The position numbers and the translations under genes were made by a program. DNA of 64,000 nt from the NCBI RefSeq assembly GCF_918797505.1, contig NC_092794.1, forward strand, positions 76,855,345 to 76,919,344, in the 5' to 3' direction. Below are positions 32,093 through 45,197 of this stretch, one piece after another. The notes under the pieces were generated by a model. The model was not told the origin of the DNA. It saw only the letters and a program-made list of their open reading frames with translations, and did not search any database. Source of the stretch: Bemisia tabaci. Lineage: Eukaryota; Arthropoda; Insecta; Hemiptera; Aleyrodidae. How positions within the stretch are numbered: position 1 is the stretch's first letter; each line of letters starts with the position of its first letter.

Positions 32093-33496
32093 CTTGTCTG
32101 ACAGTCCATTCTGCTAGCCAGATGCTATTACGCATGAGTAGGGCGACTGCATCGCTGTAAATATTGTCGGAAATGAAATCGAGGGACAGCTCAACAAAAA
32201 GTGCGGATCTTCGCTGGACCTGTTTAAGTTGCGCCGTTTTCGCCAAGCACCGTGAACAACCAAGGGACAGGCACCTGAAAGCTCCCGTGAGTTGAAATGT
32301 TAACCATGAAGCTGAATATATCTAAGCGTACTTTCTTTTCTCGTTCCAGTATTCTCAGCCGATTGTCAGCTTCCTCCTCCACGAGGGGCTCCTTCATTAG
32401 CGAGTTTGGACAATAGATTTGAAGGAGGAGTAAGAAAAAGAAGAAGAAGGGAGAGAAAGCCCCGCGGCTCTAAAGGCGGTGCCAGTCGTGCGTCCCCATC
32501 CCGAACACCCAACACTCGGTCAGCCTGGGCGAACTGTTGACGTCTTCCTCTCAAAAAACATCGGCCTCCACGCTGATCTGCTTTGCTGAAGAAAAACGCC
32601 GTATGAGCCTTCAGACGTTGCTAAGTTTCATTTTATAAAATAATAATTTTTAGGGGAACTCCTGGATATTTTCCTCTCATTACGCAGGATTTTATTCTTA
32701 ATTTAACCTATAGTATTCGAAAATTTCAAATAAAAATGTTATTAACTGTCCTCGAAAACGAGTCTGAAGGGGGAATTTCGGCACCATCCGAAGGTTCAAA
32801 CGGCGTCTTTCCGGCCGCACGGCAGTAATCCTCTCCATTACAAACAAACGACCGAAGTATCATTCCTGCATCCCGGTCAACATCGTTCAAACTTGCCAGC
32901 CAAAGATCTTTAGGGCTTGCCCATGGCAGGTAGACAAGAATTTCCCGCTTTTATGGCAAAGTTTCCTCGTCGAGCAGGCAAAATCTGCCAATTTACCAAA
33001 ATGTAACTCATGCCGTTTCTTTTTCTCCTTCTACAAGGGAGGGGGAATAATTTCGGAAGAGATCGAATGAGGTGATGATACGATGCATTTTCTACTGCTG
33101 AAACACTGAACCGAAAATGACCCTAGATTATTTTTATCACCAACCAGTTTTTGGTAAAACCAAATTTTTCAAAAAGAGCCTTATTGGTCCTGAAAATAAA
33201 CTTCTTCAACTGTGCCAATAAAAATATGATGCTGGAAAAATATAAAATCATGCTTGGGTTCAGTATCAAAAGCTACACAGTCCGTGTATATTTTGTTACC
33301 GAACCCAAGGAACATCCCGAATAGAAAGGGATATTGATGTAATATTATATTCATATTGACACGTCAAGGGTGTTAATATGAGTATAATGTTGATATATCT
33401 TGATGTTATATCTCTTGTATCTCTTATATCTTGTTATCTCTTGTATCTCTCTATTATCTATATATTTAATATCCTAAGGCCTTTTTTGGCCTCATA
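32093..33496. other. Unassigned sequence
   Basis: No gene signal. 33330-33475 is a degenerate TATCTCTTGTATC/TTGATATTA simple-repeat region. Confidence 0.35.
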
Positions 33497-34376
33497 CAGT
33501 TTGTGCTAATTCGATCCCGGAAACTACTGGACCGATTTTGCTCGGATTTGTTTTAAATGAAAGCTCTTAGGCTGTAGACGTGCCAACATTCCTTAGTTTT
33601 TCGATTTGCGCAACCGACGTTGCAAAATTTACCTCGATTTGATAACGACATGCTTGCGTTTTTGACGTTGGACAGTTTGTGCTAATTCGATCTCGGAAAC
33701 TACTGGACCGATTTTGCTCGGATTTGTTTTAAATGAAAGCTCTTAGGCTGTAGACGTGCCAACATTCTTTAGTTTTTCGATTTGCGCAACCGACGTTGCA
33801 AAATTTACCTCGATTTGATAACGACATGCTTGCGTTTTTGACGTTGGACAGTTTGTGCTAATTCGATCTCGGAAACTACTGGACCGATTTTGCTCGGATT
33901 TGTTTTAAATGAAAGCTCTTAGGCTGTAGACGTGCCAACATTCCTTAGTTTTTCGATTTGCGCAACCGACGTTGCAAAATTTACCTCGATTTGATAACGA
34001 CATGCTTGCGTTTTTGACGTTGGACAGATTGTGCTAATTCGATCTCGGAAACTACTGGACCGATTTTGCTCGGATTTGTTTTAAATGAAAGCTCTTAGGC
34101 TGTAGACGTGCCAACATTCCTTAGTTTTTCGATTTGCGAGACCGACGTTGCAAAATTTACCTCGATTTGATAACGACATGCTTGCGTTTTTGACGTTGGA
34201 CAGTTTGTGCTAATTCGATCTCGGAAACTACTGGACCGATTTTGCTCGGATTTGTTTTAAATGAAAGCTCTTAGGCTGTAGACGTGCCAACATTCCTTAG
34301 TTTTTCGATTTGCGCGACCGACGTTGCAAAATTTACCTCGATTTGATAACGAAATATTTTCGTCTTTGCCGCTGGA
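33497..34376. repeat. Exact 176-bp tandem array, five copies
   Basis: CAGTTTGTGCTAATTCGATC starts at 33497, 33673, 33849, 34025 (one change) and 34201, always 176 bases apart. Units differ by only a few bases until the last diverges after GATAACGA near 34350. A unit contains GAAACTACTGGACCGATTTT, similar to 3'-tail sequences I have seen in RTE-type elements. 176 is not a multiple of three, so it is not a protein repeat. Low divergence means recent amplification or conversion. Confidence 0.95.
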
Positions 34377-34789
34377 CGAGTCATATGGTTGGGGGACCTC
34401 CCACCCTCTGATTTTCCGTTTCCCTCTCCACGTAAACCCATCCCTACCTGCTCACAACACGTGTCACCCTTCTACCCTAGCATGGATCCTACGGCCAAGG
34501 GGTCCTGGCCATGGGTCCTGGGGCCAAAAAAAGCCCTTATCGATACTCCTCCTTTTCATGTAAATCCACCGATAAGCAGCCTAAATATTCCATTACCGCT
34601 CTAGGTCATCGGTTTTACCGCCGCCATTTTCAAAAGGATAGAATTCTCCGGAAAACTAATGCCAGAATAGTTTTTTTTTGTCCCCAAAAAAACCCTAGAT
34701 GCTAAGTTTCATCCCAATCCGTCAACAGAGACGGATACGTCAATTTCCGATATTATGAACCTTGACTGGCCGCCATTTTGTCAAAAATC
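34377..34789. other. Unassigned sequence
   Basis: No gene; possibly the degenerate beginning of the element whose right end is at 35045. Confidence 0.35.
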
Positions 34790-35045
34790 AAGATTTTAAC
34801 TTGCGGTTTGCGCAAAAAATTCCTTTTTTATTATCTTTCGATTGATGTGCTACAAATGGGGAGGGGGGAGTTGCCATTTGAAAAAAAAGTTGGGGTCCGC
34901 AGCCCCTCCTCGTGAGGGGGCCCGAAAATGTTGGGGGGCTCCAAAAGTAGCTGACATTGATCTATGAACATCCCCAAAGTTTTGTTTTAAAATATTAATT
35001 ATGTACAATTTTAGAAGGGGTGGGAGAGACTTTTGGGACACCCTG
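34790..35045. repeat. Right half of a mariner-like element (family of 15367-19445)
   Basis: CTTGCGGTTTGCGCAAAAAA, then TTGCCATTTGAAAAAAAAGTTGGGG-like sequence, and the end CTTTTGGGACACCCTG followed by TA match the right inverted repeat at 19140-19445. No left end was found. Confidence 0.65.
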
Positions 35046-35047
35046 TA

Positions 35048-35542
35048 TATGGGCCCAACTGGCTCAAATCAATGGAACCAATGAAAGAGCGATACAGACA
35101 TGTTAATACTTCCCTTGCAGAGACATTCTACTGTCAATGTTGTGTGAGAGGTGAGACTCGACGACTCGACTAGTATCTGATACTATAGCCCGATGCTCTG
35201 AAAACCCCATGAATTGATCAACTCGCTTGTCCGTGCACAATATGACGCTTGAATGAAGCGGAGACGTCATTACCTGCGGCCAAGGAACCGGTAGGACCCG
35301 AGCACTGAGCACTGTATAGCGTCCTAGCTCATCACACTCGTGTCACCATCAGCCGCATCTGTGGCCGAGGATGTTGAAGAGCCGGAATAAACACGGCGCA
35401 GGAAAAACGCGTTACTCTTTTCCTACCCCATTTGACGGGCCTCAGGGCGTTGAGAATTCGTTAATACCCATTACCTGCTTGCCCGCTTAGATAACTGTAA
35501 GCCTCGTTGCCATTTAAAGCCTCTTTAATACTTTGTCCTATA
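35048..35542. other. Unassigned sequence
   Basis: No gene signal; mixed base composition. Confidence 0.35.
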
Positions 35543-35544
35543 TA

Positions 35545-37192
35545 CAGGGCGATCCGCAGTTAAACCGGTAGACTAAAGGAGCGCGTTCTATGAGTTAAAA
35601 TAAGACTTTTTTCTCATATGAAATACTTTCCAAAAGTGTAGTTAAGGCGACTACAGCCCCACCCCAGGTTCTGGTAAGCGAATCAACTTTCCTGCATATT
35701 TGCAACGGTTATGCATTTTCTCACTATATTAAAAAAAGCTAAGCCATTTTTTGTGTGTACGTCCGGGTCGATTTGCATTCACATTAGGTTCTTTCTTGTA
35801 CCGATCAGAAAACGTCATTGAAAGTCCCCGGGAACTTTAAATTTAATCTTCCACGTATCATTCGATATTAAACAGGATAGACACGGATAAAAAAGGGATG
35901 CAATGATATTAACCGGGACAGAAGGGAAGAATTTTAAGGAAAGGAGAATAATCAGCGTAAAGCGGGCTATACATTTATAAAACAGGATAGATAGGGATAA
36001 AAAAGGATAGATGGGGATAAAACTGAATTCATCCCATCCTTCGATATATTGGTAATTGTTTATCTGTATTCGATATATCATTCGAAATAAAACAGGATTG
36101 ACATGGATAAAACTGGATACATATTCATTAACCGGGATAAAAGGAAGGATATCGCTCTTTTTTTATCGATCTATAATATATATATATATATACACTAACT
36201 AACTATATATATATATAATTCGATATAAAGCAGTATAGACAGGAATAAAACGGGATTTATTGATATTAACCAAGATAAAAGGTAGGATTTTTTGGAAAAG
36301 GGCAATAATCAGTGTAAAACGAGATTGATGAGGATTAAACAGGATAGATAGGGATAAAATAGGGTATTGTCTATCGATCTTCGATATATCGGTCGATAGA
36401 AAGCAGGATAGACAGGGATGGAACGGGAATTATTGATTTTAACCGACATAAAATGTAGAAATTTTTAAAAAAGGGAAATAATCAGTGTGAAACGGGATAG
36501 ATAAGGGTTAAACTGGATAGATAGGGTTATCCCACCCTTCGATATACCTATCTTTGTTTATCGATCTTCGATACATCGTTCGATTTAAAGCAGGATAGAC
36601 GGGGGTAAAACATTGATATTAACCGGAATAAAAGATAGGAATTTTATGAAAAGGGCAATAATCAGTGTGAAACGGGATGGATAAGGGTTAAATTGGATAG
36701 ATAGGGGATGGAACTGGAAATTCTATAGGTAAGCTAGCGACCTTAAAACATTCGAAATCTTAGTAAAAAGGGGGGTTTTGGTTTTTTTTCGGGGGGGGGG
36801 GAAGGTGGGGGCTGAGACTTAAAATTGCCAATAACTTGTTTTTTTTTTGGCGTACAAAGGTGGTATTTTGCCGAACCCCCCCCCCCCCTTCCATAAAACC
36901 TTCCGATATACGCTTATAACCGAGATTTTGAATCTTCCAATGTCAATCATGAATGCAACACATCAAATTAATGGGTGCACACCTATTTCATGAGATTCGG
37001 TGCAGTACTGTTGTTAAAAAGTAGGAAAAACGATGTATTCCGTAGAACTTCTATGTGGGGGGGGGGGGGGGGGGGTATAGCTCTCTTAAAAAGCAGGTTC
37101 GGAAAAAATAGGGGGAAAAAGTCTTATTTTGACCCCTAGAACACGCTCTTGCAGTCGGGTGGTTTAACCTCGAATCATCCTGTATGTAGGCC
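35545..37192. mobile_element. TA-flanked CAGGG...CCTG element with internal repeats
   Basis: The left end CAGGGCGATCCGCAGTTAAA and the complement of the right end (CAGGATGATTCGAGGTTAAA) pair over about 75 bases, including GAGCGCGTTCTA and AAAATAAGACTTTTT. TA lies outside both ends. The interior is a diverged tandem array plus G-runs (36787, 37057) and C-runs. No transposase. Confidence 0.75.
35860..36740. repeat. Diverged roughly 180-bp repeats of GGGATAAAA type
   Basis: The block ACAGGATAGACAGGGATAAAA, ATTGATATTAACCGGGATAAAA and GGGCAATAATCAGTGT recurs about five times with spacing near 170-190. A TA microsatellite lies at 36172-36220. Confidence 0.7.
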
Positions 37193-37221
37193 CGCTGCAT
37201 AAAATGGTAATCGCAGGTAAT

Positions 37222-38563
37222 AGACCGTTTTAGTGATGACGTAACGTTTCGAGATATATCGCGATTTTAGGCCTGGTGCCCTAGCCGAGATTTGGTCGGT
37301 TCGATATACATGGGATTTCCCGTAAGGAACGGAAAGTCAATTTTCAAACCGTGATTCTGGGTAGTTTAAGACCGTTTCTGCCGGATTTTTTTGCGATTAT
37401 AAGTCCTTTATATCTTTGAATTTATGTTTCTGCCCGGTGAATCCTCAATATCGCATCGGATAAATGAATTATACCCTTTTGGTCGAAGTAAGTCCCGAAA
37501 GTGAGGTCATGTCACCCCTTTGTTTACATTCTAATTTAGGACTCTGTTTACTTATCACTTATTCATGAAAAAAACAATTAATCGCGTCTCTCACGTTAGT
37601 TTTTCTCTCAGATTCTATCTATAATGACAAAACCTAAACACCCGCAACAAATTGGTTGAATATTGGACACCAATATTTGTTGTCTCTTTCCTAAAGTGTT
37701 GCGCTTCATTCGTTCCAGCCATAAATCACTCAGTTTTGGTTCATATGATCCATAATTTATCCATCTAAACATTTCAATTCATAGGTAGTATTGTTTAAAT
37801 CAATTTCAGTTGATACCTTCAGGGAAGAGCTGACACTATGCTCCAGGTATTAACTGTTAGCATTAAATGACGCTGTGGAGAAGTTGTCTCCGTTAGATCC
37901 TATCGATGTCGATAAGATTTTGAAGGTACTTCATCGATAACATTAGACTTCTCAAACACTGACATTGACAGGCACTTATATTGGCATAAGCTCGGTAAAG
38001 GTATATTAAGGTAATAGGCATTCATTATAATCTTTTTATAACATTATAGAGAAAGGTCATAGTATCTATAGCGGTGAGCGGGTTGTCCAACTACAGTTTT
38101 ACTTATCCTCACATGATGTCCACACACATGTATACCTACCGTCGCAATAATACGACCTAGAGAATTAGATAATGATTATGAACTCAATAACGTATTGTCA
38201 ATTCGTCCTTTTTCATAAAAACGAAGAAATAATATTCCTCCGAGTCCAAGAGAAGAATGTAAACAAAGGGGTGACATAACCTCACTTTCGGGACTTACTT
38301 CGACCAAAAGGGTATAATTCATTTATCCGATGCGATATTGAGGATTCACCGGGCAGAAACATAAATTCAAGGATATAAAGGACTTATAATCGCAAAAAAA
38401 TCCGGCAGAAATGGTCTTAAACTGTCCAGAATCATCGTTTGAAAATTGACTTTCCGTTCCTTACGGGAAATCCCATGTATATCGAACCGACCAAATCCCG
38501 GTTAGGGCACCAGGCCTAAAATCGCGATATATCTCGAAATGTGACTTAACACTAAAACGGTCT
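37222..38563. mobile_element. 1.34-kb element with about 310-bp terminal inverted repeats
   Basis: The ends are AGACCGTTTTAGTG and CACTAAAACGGTCT. Arms 37222-37530 and 38265-38563 are complementary with few mismatches. The interior of about 730 bases has no gene and contains TATCGATGTCGATA-like palindromes near 37903. The target duplication is unclear. Possibly a non-autonomous DNA transposon; the family is not recognised. Confidence 0.85.
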
Positions 38564-39147
38564 GTATGCGATATTCGATACTTTCCTTGCTATTCGTGAC
38601 CAAACTGATAAGGCGATCGGACTTTATCTTTTTTATATACCGCGGATGACTGTTACAGCTCTCCATAATACTTTTTTCGTTGGAGTTGGTTATCTAATTA
38701 GCCTTTATCTGTTGGTCCCATCGGATGTCTTTGGTCGAAATCATCCGCTTCGTCTATGCCTCAAGGCCCCGTACCGGCCCTCTCGAGGTCATCACCTCAC
38801 TTCACTCATTTCCGGCCCGAGTAATGTGCACACGCATCGTGAAAAGTGGGCTAGAAAATGCCGCGATTCATACAAATTAGATTAAGCAGCAGTGCAAGCG
38901 CACAAGAGAAAGGAGGTTTGAGTATGGATTCAAGGAAAAAAGCTTATCAAAACACAGTTCCTCTTTGGGCGTTAGCGAGATTCTTCAAACCGGCGTGCTC
39001 ACATGAAAACTTTCCCATGCCTAGTCTGCCGTGATAGCGAAGAGAGCGGTAAGTGTCAAATTTTCGAAATCGAGTTTCCTTCAAAATTTGTCGAATCTCT
39101 TTCCGACTAAATCACTGAATTAGCTAAAACAGCAAAATTCATCTTAT
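38564..39147. other. Unassigned sequence
   Basis: No gene signal. A 79-residue open frame at 38646-38885 has no recognisable motif. Confidence 0.35.
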
Positions 39148-39697
39148 TGGACCACTAGACAAGGTACGAATTTCAGCATTCTGATACATGTTTCCTAACC
39201 AAAATTTCACCTAAACCACGATGTGTACAACAAAAATTACCGAAATAAACTCCTTACGAAGATAATTAATGATTGTTGCTGCGTGAATTTAAACCACCCG
39301 CTCACGAAAACTCAATGCTCTACGTGATTCACATAGAGCGCTAAATGTTATCATGACAGTCTGTGCGAGATGAAAATCTGGCAACCTCAATCTTGACGTT
39401 TTGGCCCAGCTGTAACAAATTGCTTATAGTTTAAACAACACATGGTGAGAAATGAACATTGCTCGATTGAGAAGCTTGCTGAAGCCGTTGTAGTGCGCGA
39501 TTTGACTCACGTAGAGTTTTGAGTTTCTTGTGAGCGGGCAGTTCAATTTCCTCGTGACCAATGTGAGATAAAAACGTTCATATCTTCGGTAGGAGTTGGT
39601 TTCAGTAATTTTCGTTGCGCGAGTCGTCCTCTACGTGAAATTCTGGTTAGGAAACATGTATCAGATCGCTTAAATTCGTACCTTGTCTAGTGGTCCA
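39148..39697. mobile_element. Foldback element, AAGGTACGAATT family, complete copy
   Basis: Arms 39148-39370 and 39480-39697 pair: TGGACCACTAGACAAGGTAC against its complement at the right end, with ATACATGTTTCCTAACC, AAAATTACCGAAA-like and CCGCTCACGAAA segments further in. Relatives lie at 31084-31330, 46655-46900, 52368-53085 and 58571-58665. Non-coding. Confidence 0.8.
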
Positions 39698-41709
39698 TTG
39701 TATAAAAAGGAGACATGTGATGAAGTAAGTGCACAAAAAATGACGAAATTTCAGGCAAGGCAGCTGTAGGTGACGAAATCCCAGGCAAAGCAGCTGTAAG
39801 TGACGTAATTCCTCCAGAGAGCCAATGAAAACAGTATTGTCAAGTAAAGTGCCTCCTTCCTCTTCCAATTTCTAACCTGAAAATGTGTTTATTGTGTATC
39901 TGAAACGCAAGTACGAAAGCATGCAAGCTGTATTGCCTAACAATAGCCTAGCATGAAAATGAAAAATAGGTACCCTCTTTGTGTAATTGAAATAAAATCG
40001 GTCAATTTTCAATTATACAAACGATTTGTATGAGGCTTTTGGATGATTAGTGGCAATTAGACAAAGAAAGAAGGTTTTTTCAAATAAAATTTTCCGGTCA
40101 GGCGCTTTTGAGCCCGTTTTCTCAAAACTTCATTTTTGCACTTCGGTACCTACTTCTCTCTTCGCTATATAACGGCAGTAGTGGTAAGCGCGTCTGACTC
40201 AAGGTCAATAAGTCTCTGGTCAACGCCGGATTTAGGGTGGTGACACCCCCGGAGCGAACCTGTGGTGCCCTACCCCTCCGCAAGTACAGGGGAAGTTAAA
40301 TATGCTTTTCATTGGGGACTGGGCCCCGATGGGAAAATAATACCCAACCCCGATCCCATCTATCGAGGAGTTGAGATACCTCTCCGCATGGAGGGGAGTC
40401 CGGGGGACTTCCTTGGAAACTTTTAAAGTTTGACTCAACTTTAGATACATTTTAAGGCCACCGCGACGCACATTGTGTGGATTTTGTGCGTCTTTTGTGT
40501 CGCACTTTACCTCGAAATCTTTCATAGAAGGTATTTTGCGATGAAGTTTTTATGAAAAATAACCCTCGGTTACACCCACAGATGGAAAATTTAATGAAAT
40601 TTACTCCCGTAATATTGCACAAAATCATTTGGAACATTTGGAGATTCACTTAGGAGGCCTAGAAACGCCTAGAAATAGTGGTTTTAGATTTTGAAATTTT
40701 TCATTCCAAGCCTATAACACACTCACATGATGCAAATGTTTTCGTTTGGTTTGGAGGTTAGGTTGAGGTTTTTCTCTCTAAACTCCTCTTTGAGCCCCCC
40801 CCCCCCCTTTCGTGTACAGCACCTCACTAGGGTAGCATAATACTATCGCATCAACAGGAAGACCATTTCAAATGTTTCTGGATCTCCAAAGGTTAAATTA
40901 ATAATTCCGAAAAGAATAAAACAATTTCAAATCTTTTGAAATTTATTCGAGCCTTTCGAAAATTAACTTTCCATCTCTGGTTACATCAACCGAGGCTGAC
41001 GGTTCGCGCAACTAAGAGCTCAGTCTTGAAAACTGAAAAGCGACTATACCAATGTTAAGTGTAGACACCTCTAAATATAGGGTTTAAACGATTTGCAATG
41101 CTGCTAAGATTGTGCGACTTAGCTTTTTCATATAGTACCAACCTAAGCGACAGTTCATAAAAATTTGACATTCCCTAACCTCCAGGTAATATCATCGGTG
41201 AAATTTATTTACACCGAAAAAAGTGGAAGTGGGATTTACCATACCGGTGCCTATAGTAGAAAGAAATGTGGTGATATAAATCAAATAGATGGTTAATTTA
41301 ATAATTTAGATGGCAGCAAGAATCAAAACTGCAAGAACACCAAAAAACTTTCAGATTTAAAGGGATAAAGAATCCGGCCAAAGTCTCAAACTTAGTGAAC
41401 CAAATTGTCTTGTTACATCTACAAGAAAATGAAAAATTACTTCACCTGAAATCGAATGTAGGCCCTTTCATTTATGAGTGATGCACACCCATGACTTGTA
41501 AGTATGTTTAGCCCTCGTAGGAGCGGTCCCTCTCCTTCACCTATTTACATTTTTTATCAAAACTAGAAAATAGTATGTATGGATTGATCTGAGCCTTTTA
41601 TGTGCTCCAAAACAATAGAAAATATTTTATCGCTCGAAGTCCAATATTTTTCGATTTTTGTCGTACATAGGTATGCCATTAAAACAGTATGAATAAGGTA
41701 CTCAAATGG
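39698..41709. other. Unassigned sequence
   Basis: No gene. The GCCGGATTTAGGGTGGTGAC phrase at 40228 resembles hAT-type termini, but no partner end was found. Poly-C at 40797-40807. Confidence 0.35.
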
Positions 41710-42425
41710 CTGGCTAAAGTCGAGTACTTTCCTTGAGAATAGTCTCCTGCTTAAATGAGTGATGCAACAAGCGCGCTTTTTTGAATGAAAAGCCCTTGCA
41801 GATGCCTTTTTATTTGACGTAGCTAAATTTTGAAGAGTCACTGACGTGTCCGCCACAATGCTCTTAGTGCATGCAATCATTAGTATTTGTCCCCGCTGCA
41901 TGCTGGAAGATTACTTGCAGATTTTTCAAGCGTATCACTCTTCCTTTGCCTTTTCCCAAAACTTATTTATCATATAATAATATCTTTGATATTTTCAACT
42001 AAGATGCTGCAGTTTAATATGCATGTTTATGGAATCTATGATAACATTGTACCAATCATATACCATTGCATAATGAACTGATCGTCATGAAAATGACTAC
42101 AGATTACGTAGATGTTGCACATTTTTTTAAAGAAATTTAATGAAAATTTAAAAAAAAAAATTCATCGTTGGAAATGGCGATTTCTATTTCATACGCAAAG
42201 TAGGATAGGTAACAAGATTTTAACAAGGATCCTCAGATATCTCTATGAAGCATTGATTTCAGTGACCTATCTTTTTTACGCATTGTGGCGGACACGTCAG
42301 TGATTCTTCAAAATTTAGCTGAGTCAAAAAAAAAGCTTCTGCAAGGGCTTTTCATACAAAAATGTCGCGCTTGTTGCATCACTCATTTAAGCAGGAGACT
42401 AATTTCAAGGAAAATATTTGACTTT
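41710..42425. repeat. Inverted repeat of a possible coding fragment
   Basis: About 150 bases at 41710-41862 are the complement of 42280-42425, separated by about 420 unique bases. Reading outward from the middle, both arms encode the same peptide class: ADTSVTLQNLA, then RACCITHLSRRL, SRK and DF, with differences mostly between those blocks. This could be a relic of one transposon gene duplicated as the arms of a foldback. I do not recognise the protein. The minus frame is 41563-41901 and the plus frame 42285-42791; beyond the shared block the frames have nothing in common. Confidence 0.65.
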
Positions 42426-43574
42426 ACAGCACGAACGGGTATAAACGACTGTACTTACCTACTGTGCGACTTCACGTACAGGTGCGTACATATTACAATT
42501 CATGAGTCCTCGAAAGAGATAAGCAATACATTCTGTCAGGCCTTTAAATGGAGGAGGAATGAACGCACCTATTTCTTACAGCTATCAATGCAGGATGACG
42601 AAGCCTTCTTTGTAATTTTATCATCAAGGGTCCTATCTCTATCTGACGAGAAAAATATTGAATATTGCTCCCAAAGCGTGTTGTCAATTTTGGTGACACA
42701 CGTTTTAATTACTTTCCTCGCAGAAAGAGCAAAATCTTACTTCAATATTTTGATTTTTTTCAAAAGTTTTAAACCCCTCTCTGAAAAATGATGTCGGAAA
42801 ATCCATGATCGGCAACGCTTTATTACTGAAAATCACTTTACAATCACATTCGAGTTGGTGACATGCAATCGACCAGATATGCATAGTAAAACGCTAATTT
42901 GCCATATTTTTTTTCTCAACAAACTCAGGTCAACAACATCTTTTCTCTCAAATTAATTACCTCGGTTTTTAATAAAATCCTTTGCCGCTAGTCGCTCGTA
43001 ACTGCCGGCGACACAATTATTCTTGTTATCGTGAAATCACCACGAATCTGGTTTGCATTACACAAAATAGAGGTATCTATCATTCCATTTCTAGCCCTTT
43101 TTAAAACTACGCAAGTGCCATTAGCTTCCTCAGGCAGACGGGTACTTTTTTAGGTATGTTATAAATAGTAGTCCCTTATGGCGTAATTCAGTCCATTTGC
43201 CAGGACAATCTCATCTTATTGAAGTCGTATTAGGAATGTTACGTTTCGTTCCGTCGTACTCGAGAGTCTCTCATCACTGGGTGTTCGCATCGTGCAGGCA
43301 ACGTATGTTGGCGGTAGGTTACATCCGATTTGTCATGCTCAGTTTTCATAACAGTCCGTACCACCGCACCGCCACGCTGCGCTAGACCCCGCCGGCAGCG
43401 CGCTGGAGACGTGTAACTAGAAAGGAGCCACATTCTTGCCACGAAACCGTACTGAAAACCTGCTCTCAATGCGCGTAGGGGCGAAAATCCTTCCTCGAAG
43501 CAAAATCCAAGGTCCCAGAGCTTTGATTTTTTGCACCATTGTCTCCTCGAAATATCACTCTCGCCAATGAGTCC
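42426..43574. other. Unassigned sequence
   Basis: No recognisable gene. Around 43197-43469 both strands are open for 60-75 codons; neither product has a motif I recognise. Confidence 0.35.
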
Positions 43575-43830
43575 GTCGAGAAGAGATACAGTCGCGGAAT
43601 ATACTTTTTAAATGCTTTATGACACGGAACTCACGAAAGTCACTTTAGAAAAGTCAGAAATCCATTCCTTCGTGCGTAATTTGCATAGGTAGTTTGGAAC
43701 ATGCTTATTCAAATGCATCTGGGGGCAGTTTTCCCAGTCACGAGGAACGAGCAAACAGTACTTTTAGGTGGCCTCGGTGGTTGCCGGTTCGTTGTTGTTC
43801 ATGTGTCTTGTTCACAAGCGAAACGTGATC
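43575..43830. repeat. Diverged half-copy of the 29237-29764 foldback
   Basis: AGAGATACAGTCGCGGAATA, TTTATGACACGGAA, AGAAAAGTCAGAAAT, GCATCTGGGGGCAGTTTTCC, GAACGAGCAAACAG and a GTT run appear in the same order as in the left half of the foldback. The right arm is missing. Confidence 0.75.
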
Positions 43831-44699
43831 TTTTATAGTGATCCATGCCTCGAGTTGCTAGATAGTGTGCCTATTTTATCGATTTGCTAGTTATGTTGAT
43901 GAATATTATCTATGCTTAGAATCGTCAATTTCCGCACATGGTTAGTTGCCGCGGGTAGCTACTGCTTGTGTCCGAATTTGACGACACCATGGGCACTATC
44001 AGCACACCTGTGGAAGTCTCTGATTCCAATAATGATAAGGAAGTACCTAACTATAGTTTATAATGATAACCAATCCCTGTTTTTTGTAGATAAGAATTAT
44101 ACTCTTAAGTTTAAACTAGTTGAGATAGGCACCCGTGCATCAACTAAAGTTTGAACCAGACAAAGATATTGAGCATATATTTACAATACTAGCAGTATTG
44201 CTTCGCACGGACAGTGTCATCTACAGTTCTTATCCATGTTTATATGGTAAAATATATATTCCTCTTACAAAACGGAGCAATATCCCTAGCCAAGGACATA
44301 AATATATTATGAATATCCAATTGAAAATAAGATTGAAATTTCACATAGATAGGTAAGCCTCCTTTCTTTGTTAAATTGCCAAAAATCATTCTAAACTTTC
44401 CAAGATAATTAAAACTCAATCCATATTTTTCAAGTATATAAAGAGAGTATAATTCATTTTATTCTTGGGATATATTTAGTCATGGCAGCCTTAAGTGCTA
44501 TCTTTTTATGCTGTCGTGTTCCAATTTTCTACTAACAACAAACATATGCAGGTTAGCAATAAGCAGAAGATAACCGCATTTCACTTGAAAGCGCTGTTTT
44601 AATTAGCTTGATTTTAATAATAGCCATCTTTGATTTTTTGAGTAGCAATCACGATTAAATTTTTGTTATTCCTGTTTGAAGGTTGTGAAGTCGTTTTGT
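43831..44699. other. Unassigned sequence
   Basis: AT-rich, with no gene or repeat recognised. Confidence 0.35.
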
Positions 44700-44940
44700 C
44701 TCTAGATGAGCCCGCTATATTCAGATTTTGAAAATGACCCCAGTTTTTTTTAATATTACGTTCTAAAGATGCTAATACTCCCATTTAAATAGAATTATTT
44801 TTTTATTTTTTGTCACATTTCGCTTAAGCGTTCAGCTGGGACGATTTCCATGATTTTGCCGGTTATCAACAGGTTATAGTCCCTAGATGAGCGCGCTGTA
44901 ATCAGAATTTGAAAATAGGACCCAGGTTTTATCTATATAA
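44700..44940. repeat. Two units related to the 179-bp repeat at 24085-24365 (inverted)
   Basis: CTAGATGAGCCCGCTATATT followed by CAGATTTTGAAAATG occurs at about 44702, and a similar CTAGATGAGCGCGCTGTAAT block at about 44883. These are the complement of the blocks at 24093 and 24272, with the same spacing of about 180. Confidence 0.65.
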
Positions 44941-45012
44941 GAGTAGACCAGAGAACTTACGAAGGGGGGCAAAATTTGAAATTCACGCCCATGAAAAATG
45001 CTTCAAATACAT

Positions 45013-45197
45013 ATTATGCCCCCTGCCTGCTACGTGGCCCAACCTGTATGGGGCCGCTCCCGCTCTCTTCCAGCTTCGACAAAAGAACGATCAAAAAAAT
45101 GAAAATGCTTTCATACCCGACTCTCATTTGTCCAATTTCCCCCAAAGCGCCTTCTGGGGGTTGGGCCGCGTAGCTGCCAGAAGGCATAGCCCCCTAG
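45013..45197. repeat. Short GC-ended inverted repeat related to Helitron family 3 tips
   Basis: Left GCCCCCTGCCTGCTACGTGG and right GGTTGGGCCGCGTAGCTGCC are partly complementary. The right side ends GCCCCCTAGT, the same terminus as at 22871-22875. About 185 bases in all, non-coding. Confidence 0.55.

Noticed and set aside
43197..43469. Genes on both strands (62 and 76 residues)
   Set aside because: The frames overlap in opposite directions and neither has a motif I can place. I left the region as unassigned.
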